From Streptomyces sp. RPA4-2 (GTDB taxonomy: Bacteria > Actinomycetota > Actinomycetes > Streptomycetales > Streptomycetaceae), in contig NZ_CP050975.2 in assembly GCF_012273515.2 (NCBI RefSeq), forward strand, positions 1,860,001-1,924,000: DNA of 64,000 nucleotides. Reading direction: 5' to 3'. The translations under genes and the position numbers were made by a program. This document shows, piece after piece, positions 26,000 through 35,038 of this stretch (position 1 is its first letter; the number at the start of each line of letters is the position of its first letter). The notes beneath the pieces were generated by a model that made no database searches, was not told the origin of the DNA, and was given only the letters and a program-made list of their open reading frames with translations.

Positions 26000-26418
26000 C
26001 TCAACACCGCCCGGAAGGACTCGTAGTGATCATCGGTGTAGTAGATCTCACCGGCCTGCCCGGTGACAATGCGCCGGGCTCCCCGGTCCCGTTCGCCGGG
26101 CGTCCGGACGGTGTACTCGTGGTAGTAGCCACGCTGGTGGAGCGGCAGCATCCGCTCGAAGTTGCCGAAGACGACGCCGTCCCTGGCGTACGGGAAGGGG
26201 CCGCCGCGGTCGATGAGGGCGAGGGTCGCGCGGGCCTCGGCGGGGAGCCTGGCCTCCCGCACGGTGCCCATGCCCCGGGCCCAGCCGGGCGCCGCGGAGG
26301 CGCCGGGGGCGGTGTCCGCCGGGGAAGCGGACGGGGGTGCGGAGGAGCACCCCGTGAGCAGGACCGCCAGGCAGAGGAGGAGACCCGCGACGAGCCGGGG
26401 CACGGACCGCGACAGCAT
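25996..26418 (-). CDS. Guanyl-specific ribonuclease (RNase Sa type) with a lipoprotein signal
   Basis: The 140-residue product has a signal ending in the lipobox LTGC (Cys24), then a low-complexity linker and a nuclease domain from about residue 52. The active-site residues of RNase Sa are all present: Glu101 (YYHEYTV), Arg112 (RDRGARRIVTG) and His131 (YTDDHYESF). The domain lacks the pair of cysteines that form the disulfide in secreted RNase Sa. I start at 26418 because a terminator hairpin occupies 26461-26486, inside the longer version. The lipobox suggests a membrane-anchored rather than free enzyme. Barstar follows immediately. Confidence 0.85.
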   Translation of the reverse strand: MLSRSVPRLVAGLLLCLAVLLTGCSSAPPSASPADTAPGASAAPGWARGMGTVREARLPAEARATLALIDRGGPFPYARDGVVFGNFERMLPLHQRGYYHEYTVRTPGERDRGARRIVTGQAGEIYYTDDHYESFRAVLR

Positions 26419-26460
26419 GGCGTCGACGCCGCCACGGCCGGCCGCGCGCGGCGCGCGTAA

Positions 26461-26486
26461 GGGGCCCGGTGAGCCCCTCACGGGCC
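26461..26486 (-). terminator. Terminator of the SorC-family regulator gene
   Basis: GGGCCCGGTGAG pairs with CTCACGGGCCC through one bulged base, with a three-base loop. It sits 78 bases past the regulator stop and before the RNase gene. Confidence 0.7.
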
Positions 26487-26563
26487 CTCTGCCGTCCGTG
26501 GGGCACGACGGGGCACCCGAGGGGACACGGCGGGGTCCGAGGGCGCGGTGAGCCCGCGTGGGG

Positions 26564-27583
26564 TCACGGCCCGTCCGGGTCCTGGCGGGTCAGCGCCGGG
26601 CGCGGTGCCGGGCCCGCCGTCATCAGGTAGTCCGCGGCCGAGGTGTCCGTCACCAGGCTGGTGACGAGTCCGGAGCGCAGCACGGCGTCGATCGCGGCCG
26701 CCTTGCGCTGTCCGCCCGCGATCGCGACGACCTCGGGGATACGGCGCAGCCGGTCGGTCTCGACGGTGATGCACCGCTCGCCCAGGTCCCGGCCGACCCG
26801 CCGGCCCTCGGAGTCGAACAGGTGCGCGGACATCTCGGCGGCGACGCCGAGGGACGCGTAGTGGGCGCGTTCCTCGTCGCTGAGCATGTCGTGCACCGTC
26901 GAGATGCCGGGCTCCCAGGAGCCGATCGAGACACAGGCGACGGTGACCTTGTCGAAGTACTCGAAGGCGCGCGCGATCCCCGTCTGGTTGCGCAGCGCGG
27001 CCGCGGTCGCCGCGTCGGGCAGCAGCATCGGCGCGTAGATGGGGTGGGCGTCCCCGCCCGACACCTGGGCGGCGCGGCGCACCGCCTCCACCGAACCGCG
27101 CTCGGCGGTCCCCGCGTCGTACACGCCCGTCAGCTGCACCACCGTGCACGGCGGCAGCCGGTCGAGCGCCGCGGCCATGTGAATGGTGGAGCGGCCCCAC
27201 GCGAGGCCGAGGACATCGCCCTCGTTGACGAGCTCACCGAGCAGGTCGGCGGCCACCTCTCCGAGGTTCTCGGGGTCGGGCGACTCCTCGGCGTCGGCCG
27301 GGGACTCGACCACCACGGCGTGCCGGAGGCCGTAGCGGGCGCGCAGCGCGTCGGAGCGCTCCGCGTCCAGCTCGGCCGGCACGCGGATCTCGATCCGCAC
27401 GAGATCCCGTTCGAGAGCGGTCTCCAGGACCCTGGCCACCTTGAAGCGGCTGACGCCGAACTCCTCGGCGATCTGGATCTTGGATTTGCCCTCGAGGTAG
27501 AAGCGGCGGGCCATGGCCGCCGCCTGGACCAGCTCAGCGGGTCCCATCCGCATCGCTGACCGGCCCGCCGACATACCCGACAC
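26564..27583 (-). CDS. SorC/DeoR-type sugar-binding transcriptional regulator
   Basis: About 339 residues: an N-terminal HTH (MARRFYLEGKSKIQIAEEFG, then VSRFKVARVLETALERDLV) and a C-terminal sugar-phosphate-binding domain with the isomerase-like pattern (GLAWGRSTIHMAAALDRLP; GGQRKAAAIDAVLRSGLVTSLVTD). SorC regulators sense a phosphorylated sugar. The GTG at 27583 has GAGGAGA at seven bases and is my start; a GTG at 27607 would lie upstream of that site. It lies 100 bases after rpe on the same strand, but no sugar operon is adjacent, so its target is unclear. Confidence 0.87.
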   Translation of the reverse strand: MSGMSAGRSAMRMGPAELVQAAAMARRFYLEGKSKIQIAEEFGVSRFKVARVLETALERDLVRIEIRVPAELDAERSDALRARYGLRHAVVVESPADAEESPDPENLGEVAADLLGELVNEGDVLGLAWGRSTIHMAAALDRLPPCTVVQLTGVYDAGTAERGSVEAVRRAAQVSGGDAHPIYAPMLLPDAATAAALRNQTGIARAFEYFDKVTVACVSIGSWEPGISTVHDMLSDEERAHYASLGVAAEMSAHLFDSEGRRVGRDLGERCITVETDRLRRIPEVVAIAGGQRKAAAIDAVLRSGLVTSLVTDTSAADYLMTAGPAPRPALTRQDPDGP

Positions 27584-27685
27584 GGCGATCTCCTCACTGC
27601 TGTTCACACTCTGGATTCGCCGTTCATCCTTGCAGATCCGGCGTACTTGATCAGCCCAGATGGGCGGCGTTCACGTTCCCTTGGT

Positions 27686-28372
27686 TCAGTGGTCGCACGC
27701 CCACGCCGCATGAGCCGTCGCCTCCTGCGCCTGGGTGCGCAATGCACGTACCGCCTGGGCCGGGTCCGATGCCCCGTAGACCGCCGATCCGGCCACGAAA
27801 ACGTCCGCGCCCGCCTCCGCGCACCGCTCGATGGTGGAGGCCGAGACCCCGCCGTCGACCTGGAGCCAGAGTTCGAGTCCGTGCTTGCTGATCAGCTCAC
27901 GGGTGCGGCGGATCTTCGGAAGCATGATGTCCAGGAACGCCTGGCCCCCGAAGCCCGGCTCCACCGTCATGATCAGCAGCATGTCGAGCTCGGGCAGCAG
28001 ATCCTCGTACGGCTCGATGGGGGTCGCGGGCTTGAGCGCCATGGAGGCGCGGGCGCCCATGGCCCGGATCTCGCGGGCGAGCCGCACCGGCGCCGCGGCC
28101 GCCTCGACGTGGAAGGTGACGGAACCCGCACCCGCTTCGACGTACTGGGGCGCCCACCGATCGACGTCCTCGATCATCAGATGGCAGTCCAGCGGCGTGT
28201 CCGTCGCACGGACCAGGGATTCCACGACCGGCACCCCGAGCGTGAGGTTCGGTACGAAGTGGTTGTCCATGACGTCGACATGGAGCCAGTCCGCTCCCTG
28301 TACCGCCTGTGCCTCCTGGGCGAGGCGGGCGAAGTCGGCGGAGAGAATGCTGGGGTTGATCTGCACGGCCAT
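27686..28372 (-). CDS. rpe: Ribulose-phosphate 3-epimerase
   Basis: The 228-residue TIM-barrel enzyme interconverts ribulose 5-phosphate and xylulose 5-phosphate in the pentose phosphate pathway. Recognised by [16 protein letters not shown] at the start, the metal/catalytic segments [15 protein letters not shown] and [10 protein letters not shown], the [12 protein letters not shown] loop and the phosphate-binding VDGGVSAST ... VAGSAVYG. The metal-binding His and Asp residues are present. It lies downstream of rsmB on the same strand, separated by a hairpin at 28487-28516, in the fmt-rsmB-rpe order usual for Streptomyces. Confidence 0.96.
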   Translation of the reverse strand: MAVQINPSILSADFARLAQEAQAVQGADWLHVDVMDNHFVPNLTLGVPVVESLVRATDTPLDCHLMIEDVDRWAPQYVEAGAGSVTFHVEAAAAPVRLAREIRAMGARASMALKPATPIEPYEDLLPELDMLLIMTVEPGFGGQAFLDIMLPKIRRTRELISKHGLELWLQVDGGVSASTIERCAEAGADVFVAGSAVYGASDPAQAVRALRTQAQEATAHAAWACDH

Positions 28373-28486
28373 GCCCCAAGACTGCCATGCTCGGCACCGG
28401 TTGCTCTCCCCGGTCCGGAACGGGGCCGTCGCGGAGCTGCCGCACGGTGGTCCGCCCTGCCGTTCCGGGCCGCCCGCGGGTCCCGT

Positions 28487-28516
28487 CCGTCATGGCCTCG
28501 AGGGCAGCCATGACGG
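28487..28516 (-). terminator. Hairpin after rsmB
   Basis: Arms CCGTCATGGC (28487-28496) and GCCATGACGG (28507-28516) are perfect over ten bases with a ten-base loop, 35 bases past the rsmB stop. It probably ends the rsmB transcript before rpe. Confidence 0.7.
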
Positions 28517-28550
28517 CCGGGACAGGGTCGGCGGGTCAGCGGGACGGGGC

Positions 28551-29984
28551 TCAGGAGGTCCGTCTGATCAGCGCCAGGTACATCGCGTCCGTCCCGTGCA
28601 GATGCGGCCACAGCTGGATGTCGGGGCCGTCGCCGAGCGCCGGTACGTCCGGGAGCAGCGGACGGGCGTCGAGCAGTTCGGCGGAGCCGTTCTCGTAGTG
28701 CTTGAGCACGTCGTCAACGACCGCGCGGGTCTCCGCGAGGTGCGGCGAGCAGGTCGCGTATCCGACGACGCCGCCGATCCGGACGGAGTCGAGCGCGGTG
28801 CGCAGCAGCCCGCGCTGCAACGACGCGAAACCGTCGAGGTCCTCCGGGCGGCGCCGCCAGCGCGCCTCGGGACGGCGCCGCAGGGCACCGAGGCCGGTGC
28901 AGGGCACGTCCATGAGGACACGGTCGAACGTGCCGGGCAGCCACGGCGGACGGGTGCCGTCGGCGGCGATCACCTGGTACGGGCCGGGGTTCCCGGCCAG
29001 CGCCTTGGCGACGAGCCCGGCCCGGTGCGGCTGCTTCTCCGAGGCGAGCAGCACGGCGCCGCGCTCGGCGGCGAGCCCGGCGAGCATGGCGGCCTTGCCG
29101 CCGGGGCCCGCGCAGCCGTCCAGCCAGGCCCTGTCGGGTCCGTCGAGCGGCGCGTTCGCGAGGGCGAGGGCCACCAGCTGGCTGCCCTCGTCCTGGACAC
29201 CCGCACGACCCTCCCGTACGGCGTCGATGGCACCCGGTTCGCCGCCCTCGCTGAGCCGCACGGCGTACGGCGACCAGCGCCCCGGCAGGGCGGACTCCTC
29301 ACCCAGGGCACCGAGGAGTTCGCCCGCGGTGGAGCGGCCGGGCCGGGCGACGAGGGTCACCTCGGGCCGCTCGTTGTCGGCCTCCAGCAGATCCTCGATG
29401 CCGGCCCGCCCGCCGCCGAGCGAGTCCCACAGTGCGGAGACGACCCAGCGCGGGTGCGAGTGCACGACGGCCAGATGGTCCTCGGGGTCGTCGTCGTAGG
29501 GCGGCGCGACCTGCTCCAGCCAGCCGTCGAGATCCTGCCGCGCGACCTTGCGCAGCACCGCGTTGACGAACTTGGCGCGCCCGTCGCCGAGCACGACGCG
29601 GGCGAGTTCGACCGAGGCGGACACGGCGGCGTGCGTCGGGATGCGTGTCCCGAGCAGCTGGTGGACGCCGAGGCTGAGGACGTCCAGCACCGGCGGGTCG
29701 ACCTCGCGCAGCGGCCGGTCGACACAGGCCGAGATGACGGCGTCGTACGTGCCCTGCCGACGCAGCGTCCCGTACACGAGTTCGGTCGCCAGGGCCGCGT
29801 CCCGCCCGTCGAAGTCGCCCTTCTCCCGCGCCTTGCGCAGCAGCGGGGGCAGGACGAGGTTGGCGTACGCGTCCCGCTCGTCCACGGCCCGCAGCGCCTC
29901 GAAGGCGAGGAAGCGGACCGGGTCCTTCTGGGGGCGGCGGTAGGGCTTGCCGGGCTTGCTCGGCCGACGGGACTGCTCACTCAC
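28551..29984 (-). CDS. rsmB: 16S rRNA m5C967 methyltransferase RsmB (Sun family)
   Basis: This 477-residue enzyme has an N-terminal NusB-like RNA-binding domain (about residues 22-150, RFLAFEALRAVDERDAYANL) and a C-terminal SAM-dependent domain. The SAM site is LDGCAGPGGKAAMLA, and the two catalytic cysteines lie in MDVPCTGLGALRRRPEARW and GVVGYATCSPHLAETR. It methylates a cytosine of 16S rRNA. GTG start at 29984 with a distant GGAG; the upstream gap to fmt is unusually long. The basic N-terminus (SRRPSKPGKPYRRP) is common in Streptomyces homologues. Confidence 0.94.
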   Translation of the reverse strand: MSEQSRRPSKPGKPYRRPQKDPVRFLAFEALRAVDERDAYANLVLPPLLRKAREKGDFDGRDAALATELVYGTLRRQGTYDAVISACVDRPLREVDPPVLDVLSLGVHQLLGTRIPTHAAVSASVELARVVLGDGRAKFVNAVLRKVARQDLDGWLEQVAPPYDDDPEDHLAVVHSHPRWVVSALWDSLGGGRAGIEDLLEADNERPEVTLVARPGRSTAGELLGALGEESALPGRWSPYAVRLSEGGEPGAIDAVREGRAGVQDEGSQLVALALANAPLDGPDRAWLDGCAGPGGKAAMLAGLAAERGAVLLASEKQPHRAGLVAKALAGNPGPYQVIAADGTRPPWLPGTFDRVLMDVPCTGLGALRRRPEARWRRRPEDLDGFASLQRGLLRTALDSVRIGGVVGYATCSPHLAETRAVVDDVLKHYENGSAELLDARPLLPDVPALGDGPDIQLWPHLHGTDAMYLALIRRTS

Positions 29985-30450
29985 GAAAAAGGTGCTCCGG
30001 ATCCAGGAAAGGTGCGTCCGTCCAGCGTACGCCGCGGGGTGAAACCCGGCGCCGGGCGCTCCGCGTGACCGGGGGGCGCTCGCCGTGGCCGGGGCCGTGC
30101 GCACCACGTGGCCGGGGGCCGGGAGCTCCGCGTGGCCGGGGCTGTGGGAGTGCCGGGTGTACCAGGCCTGGCGGGGGCCGGGCGGGACGAGGACAGGCTC
30201 TGGGCAGGCCCGACCGGGCGGGACCGGGGCGAGTCCGGCCGGGCGAGCCGGCCGGGGGCGCAACAACCGGGCCGATGCCGCACCCCAGTGCGACGCCGAG
30301 CGCCGGCCGACGAACGGGCCCATCGGCGGCGCCAAGCCCCTCCGCGACAACCTGGCCCAGTGCGACGGCAAGCCCCGGCCGCAACCAGATCCGGTGCGGT
30401 GCCGAGCTCCGGTCGGGCGACGGGCTCCGGCGCGATCGCCCCGACGGCGC
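29985..30450. other. Gene-free, degenerate repeat spacer between fmt and rsmB
   Basis: No conserved gene is seen in these 466 bases on either strand. The sequence is rich in GGCCGGGG-type runs and holds paired look-alike blocks such as CCCAGTGCGACG at about 30288 and 30357 and GAGCTCCG(C/G)T at several places. It looks like an expanded spacer; it may hold the rsmB promoter next to 29985. Confidence 0.6.
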
Positions 30451-31383
30451 TCAGACCCCGAGTGCCTCTCCGGAGGAGATACGCACGCCACGTGCCCAGT
30501 CCGCCGCGCGCATCGGCTTCTTGCCCTGGGCCTGGACCCAGAGCAGTTCGACGGCGTACGAACCGGTTCCGACGTACACGTTGTTCTTCCCGACGGACAG
30601 CTCGCCCGGGGCGAGGTCGGCACGCTCGGGCACCGGCGCGGCCTGTACGAGCTTGAGCCGCTCGCCGCGGAAGACGGTCCACGCACCCGGCGCCGGGGTG
30701 CAGCCGCGGACCACCCGGTCCACGCGCAGCGCCGGTGCGGACCAGTCGACGTGGGCGTTCTCGACGGAGATCTTCGGCGCCAGGGTGATGCCGTCGGCCG
30801 GCTGCGGTACCGCCTTCAGGGTGCCGTCCTCGATACCGTCCATGGTCGCGAGGAGCAGCCCGGAACCGGCGAAGGCCAGCCGGGTCAGCAGGTCCCCGCT
30901 GGTGTCGGTGGGCCGGACCTCCTCGGTGACGGTCCCGTACACGGGGCCCGAGTCGAGCCCCTCCTCGATGAGGAAGGTGGACGCACCGGTGATCTCGTCG
31001 CCCGCCATCACCGCGTGCTGCACCGGGGCGGCGCCGCGCCAGGCGGGCAGCAGCGAGAAGTGCAGGTTGACCCAGCCGTGGGCGGGGACGTCGAGGGCGA
31101 CCCGGGGCAGCAACGCCCCGTAGGCCACCACGGGACAGCAGTCGGGTCCGATCTCCCGAAGACGCGCCAGGAACCCCTCGTCCCGCGGCCTGGCCGGCTT
31201 CAGCACCTCGATCCCGGCCTCCGCCGCGCGCTCGGCGACCGGGCTCGCGACGAGCCGGCGCCCCCGCCCGGCGGGCGCGTCGGGCCGCGTGACGACGGCG
31301 GCCACCTCGTGCCGCCCAGAGGCGATCAGGGCGTCCAGTGCGGGAACGGCGACCTCGGGGGTACCTGCGAAGACGAGCTTCAT
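30451..31383 (-). CDS. fmt: Methionyl-tRNA formyltransferase
   Basis: Fmt formylates initiator methionyl-tRNA using 10-formyltetrahydrofolate. The 310-residue protein begins [20 protein letters not shown] and has the catalytic segments [20 protein letters not shown] and the following [19 protein letters not shown], covering the Asn-His-Asp triad of the family. The C-terminal tRNA-binding domain starts near residue 205. It lies upstream of rsmB on the same strand. Between its 5' end and the divergent HTH gene is a 408-base gap that should hold both promoters. Confidence 0.96.
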   Translation of the reverse strand: MKLVFAGTPEVAVPALDALIASGRHEVAAVVTRPDAPAGRGRRLVASPVAERAAEAGIEVLKPARPRDEGFLARLREIGPDCCPVVAYGALLPRVALDVPAHGWVNLHFSLLPAWRGAAPVQHAVMAGDEITGASTFLIEEGLDSGPVYGTVTEEVRPTDTSGDLLTRLAFAGSGLLLATMDGIEDGTLKAVPQPADGITLAPKISVENAHVDWSAPALRVDRVVRGCTPAPGAWTVFRGERLKLVQAAPVPERADLAPGELSVGKNNVYVGTGSYAVELLWVQAQGKKPMRAADWARGVRISSGEALGV

Positions 31384-31713
31384 GGGTGGCGGTTGGCCTC
31401 TCGGGCGGGAACTCTTCAGACCCCGCGAGCACGCCGGCGGGGCCGAGGTACGGGGCGGCGCACCAGTCTATGCGTCGCGGGGTCACCGGGCTCGGGCGCT
31501 GTCCGGACATCCCGCGCCCCGACGCCGGCTCCAACGCCCGTACCGCCGGGACCCGCACCGTCGGCGGTCCCACGTCCCGCACAGGACGTGCGGGCCGTGA
31601 TCGCCGCCGTACGGGCCATGCGGGCCGTGCGCACCGGGGGCGTACGCCCCCCGACGCGCCCTCTGCATATGCCCCTACGCCCCCGCAGCGTGACCACTCA
31701 CCCAAAAACGCGT
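31384..31713. other. Gene-free region upstream of fmt
   Basis: No gene was recognised. The region between the divergent fmt and HTH genes is GC-rich with several short self-complementary stretches. The bases closest to the HTH gene contain the palindrome listed at 31714-31734. Confidence 0.55.
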
Positions 31714-32334
<621 letters not shown>

Positions 32335-32411
32335 ACCCGGCTCCCCCGTCCGTCCTGCTCCGCCCTGCCTCCCGGCGCCGCCGCCCCGGGAGGCAGCCCT
32401 GCGGCCACCCG

Positions 32412-34559
32412 TCACCCGATGTCCGGCGGATCGATCCGAATCCGTACGGGTTCGCTCCCCCGCGCGCCATCCGCGCCGCCTGCGCGGCCTTCAGCGCGGC
32501 CGCCAGTGCGGCACCGCTCCCCGGCGGTACCCGGACGAGCGCCCGCTCCCACCGCTCCCCCCGGAGGCGGCGCCCCCACCCGGCGCGGTCGCCCGGCATC
32601 GGTGACGGGCAGCGGCACCGGCCCCAACACCTCGGCGTCGCCGGGCAGTTCGACCACCGCGAGAAAACCGGCGAGCGCCTCCGCCGTACCCGACACCGCC
32701 GCCATCCGTGACACCGGTGGAAAGCCCAGCTCGGCGCGCTCGGCGAGCTCACGCACCGCGTGCCCGACGGGGTCCCACCGTACGAGCGCCTGCACAGGCC
32801 GCAGGGTCGGCTCCGCCACGACCACCACGGTGCCGCCCGCTCCCTGCCCGCGCACCAGCGCCGAGGCCCCGATCCAGCGCCGCAGGGCCTCCTCACCGGC
32901 GCGCAGATCGGGCCGCGACAGCATCGCCCAGCCGTCGAGCAGCAGCGCGGCCGCGTACCCGCCCTCCGCGACGGGTTCGGCGCCCGGCGTGGACACGACG
33001 AGCGCGGGTGCCCCCGGCACCGTGTCGAGCACCTGCTCGCGCCCCGACGTCCGTACCGGCACCGCGGGAAAGGCCCGTCCCAGCTCCTCGGCGGTCCGCC
33101 GGGCGCCCACGACCTGCGCCCGCAGCCGGAACCCACCGCACTCGGGACAGTGCCAGGCCGCCTCGTCCCGCCCGCACCACGTGCACCGCAGCGCGCCGGC
33201 GTCCTGCGCCTCCAAGGGGCCGGCGCAGTGCCGGCAGCGGGCCGGAGCCCGGCACTGCGCGCAGGCCATCCGCGGTACGTACCCGCGCCTCGGCACCTGC
33301 ACCAGCACAGGCCCGTGCCGCAGCCCCTCCCTGACCACCTGCCAGGCCAGAGTGGGCAGCCGGGCGGCCCGCGCCGCCTCGTCCCGCGCGAGATCGCCGT
33401 CCCCCACGGTCCGTACGAGCGGCGCGCTCGCCCTCACCTGGTCCCGCTCGGCGGCCAGCGGCAACGCCCAGCCGCTCTCGACCAGCTGCGCGGCCTCGAC
33501 CGTGCAGCTCCAACTCCCCAGCAGAAAGGCACATTTGTCATGGGCGGCCCGCAGCAGCAGGACCTCTCGCGCATGCGGCTGCGGTGCGTGCGGCTCGCTG
33601 TGGCTGCCGTCCCCGTCGTCCCAGAGAACGACGAGTCCCAGATCGCGCACCGGCGCGAACATGGCGGCGCGGGTCCCCACGACGGCCCGTACGGACCCGC
33701 GCCGCACGGCGAGCCACTCCCGGTACCGCTTCTCGGGTCCGGCCTCGGCCGTGAGGACCGCGTGCCGCCCCTCCCCCAGCAACGAGGTCAGCGCCGCGTC
33801 CACACGGGAGACGGTCCTGCCGTCCGGTACGACGACGAGCGCGCCGCGTCCCGAGGCGAGCGTCGCGCCCACCGCCCGCGCGAGCTCGTCGGCCCATTCG
33901 GGCCCCGGCAACGCGTTCCACACGGCCCGCGGGGAGCCGCCGCGGGCGAGCGACTCCAAAAAGGCGGCCCCCCGCGCATACCGCGTCCAGGACTCCGCCG
34001 CGGGCGCGTCGGGAGCGGGCAGGGGTGCCGCGGAGGGCTTCGCCTCGGCCCGGGCGTTGCGCGGCGGCACGGCGAGTTGCAGCACATCGGCGAGGCTGCC
34101 CGCGTACCGGTCGGCGACGGCCCGGGTCAGCCCCAGCAGCTCGGGGCCGAGGACCGGTTCGGGGGACACCACCTGGGCCAGCGCGGCGAGCGGTCCTGAG
34201 TAGTCGGACTCGGCCAGCCGCTCGACGAGGAAGCCGTCGATGAGGCCCCCGCCCTCGCGCCGCCCGTCCCGCACCCGGTGCCGCCCGGCCCCGAACCGCA
34301 CCCGGACCCGGACACCGGGCTGCGCCTGGGCGTCGAGCTCCTCGGGCACGGCGTAGTCGAAGTACCGGTCCAGATGCAGCACGCCCTTGTCGACGAGCAC
34401 CCGCGCGACGGGCAGCTCCTTGGCGAGCGCGGCGCCGCGCCAGGTCCGCGGCTTCGCCTTCGGTGCCCTGGCCTGCCGCACACCTTCGCGGATCAGCGCA
34501 AGCTGCTCGGGCGGCGCGCCCTCCGCGTCACCCTCACCCCGCCCGTTCGCGCTGCTCAC
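32412..34559 (-). CDS. priA: Primosomal protein PriA (actinobacterial, helicase-motif-poor)
   Basis: The 715-residue protein has the N-terminal 3' DNA-end binding domain (RVLVDKGVLHLDRYFDYAVP), a degenerate helicase core and a zinc-binding segment with eight cysteines (CAQCRAPARCRHC ... CTWCGRDEAAWHCPEC). The normal Walker A GxGKT is absent, which is known for actinobacterial PriA and argues against helicase activity; it may still assemble replication restart complexes. Residues coded between 32461 and 32557 are out of frame with the family: the expected ERWERALVRVPPGS...ARMARG lies in another frame. The frame is restored for the final SEPVRIRIDPPDIG. GTG start at 34559, AGGA upstream. Confidence 0.88.
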   Translation of the reverse strand: MSSANGRGEGDAEGAPPEQLALIREGVRQARAPKAKPRTWRGAALAKELPVARVLVDKGVLHLDRYFDYAVPEELDAQAQPGVRVRVRFGAGRHRVRDGRREGGGLIDGFLVERLAESDYSGPLAALAQVVSPEPVLGPELLGLTRAVADRYAGSLADVLQLAVPPRNARAEAKPSAAPLPAPDAPAAESWTRYARGAAFLESLARGGSPRAVWNALPGPEWADELARAVGATLASGRGALVVVPDGRTVSRVDAALTSLLGEGRHAVLTAEAGPEKRYREWLAVRRGSVRAVVGTRAAMFAPVRDLGLVVLWDDGDGSHSEPHAPQPHAREVLLLRAAHDKCAFLLGSWSCTVEAAQLVESGWALPLAAERDQVRASAPLVRTVGDGDLARDEAARAARLPTLAWQVVREGLRHGPVLVQVPRRGYVPRMACAQCRAPARCRHCAGPLEAQDAGALRCTWCGRDEAAWHCPECGGFRLRAQVVGARRTAEELGRAFPAVPVRTSGREQVLDTVPGAPALVVSTPGAEPVAEGGYAAALLLDGWAMLSRPDLRAGEEALRRWIGASALVRGQGAGGTVVVVAEPTLRPVQALVRWDPVGHAVRELAERAELGFPPVSRMAAVSGTAEALAGFLAVVELPGDAEVLGPVPLPVTDAGRPRRVGAPPPGGAVGAGARPGTAGERCRTGGRAEGRAGGADGARGSEPVRIRIDPPDIG

Positions 34560-34642
34560 AGCAGTATTCCTACCAGACCGCACCGACACCGCCGCCCGCC
34601 CGGAAGCGGGCCGCCGACGGATCGCGAACGCCCCGGGCCGTG

Positions 34643-34684
34643 CCCTCGCCCTAGCCCTAGCCCTCGCCCTCGCCCTCGCCCTCG
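34643..34684. repeat. Hexanucleotide repeat (CCCTCG/CCCTAG)7
   Basis: Seven uninterrupted six-base units, CCCTCG or CCCTAG, lie in the gene-free stretch between priA and metK (34560-35038). No gene is visible in that stretch; apart from this repeat and the metK terminator I see no other feature there. Confidence 0.85.
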
Positions 34685-34976
34685 CGGCGAACGACCGGCG
34701 GGCAAGGGCGGCCGCGACGTCGGCTCTCCCGAGGTCCAGGCGGCAGCGGCTTCATGATGCATCCAGTTTCACCGCACGCCCGAAGGGCGCACTCCGCCGA
34801 AGTAGCCGCGGCCATCGCACCGGGAGATCGTCAGCCTACGAACGGCGGCCGTTCCCCGCCAGGCGTTTTCCGGCCCGGCCCGTCGGCGGCATCAGGGCCG
34901 CGTGCTTAAGCATCGGCACCGGGCAGAGACCGGCGGCACGGGAACGACCGGAAGGGCGGGAAGGGCAGGAACAACG

Positions 34977-35013
34977 CCGAGGCCCGGCACCCCTCGGGGG
35001 CACCGGGCCTCGG
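34977..35013 (-). terminator. Terminator of metK
   Basis: An 11-bp perfect stem (CCGAGGCCCGG / CCGGGCCTCGG) encloses a loop that itself pairs as CCCC-TC-GGGG. It starts 25 bases past the metK stop. Confidence 0.85.
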
Positions 35014-35038
35014 CAGGACGTGGCGAGCCGCGGGTGGT

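Noticed and set aside
25622..26418. Treating RNase-barstar as a classical intracellular toxin-antitoxin pair
   Set aside because: The RNase has an export signal, so it acts outside the cytoplasm and the barstar most likely protects against enzyme that is not exported.
26419..26481. A longer N-terminus for the RNase
   Set aside because: The extra codons fall within the terminator hairpin of the upstream gene and would put an Arg-rich stretch before the signal peptide.
32412..34559. Calling priA a pseudogene
   Set aside because: The two apparent indels cancel, the C-terminal end is in frame, and the missing helicase motif is normal for actinobacterial PriA.
34560..35038. A small gene between priA and metK
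   Set aside because: Open frames exist on both strands but consist of repeats and Arg/Pro-rich noise.
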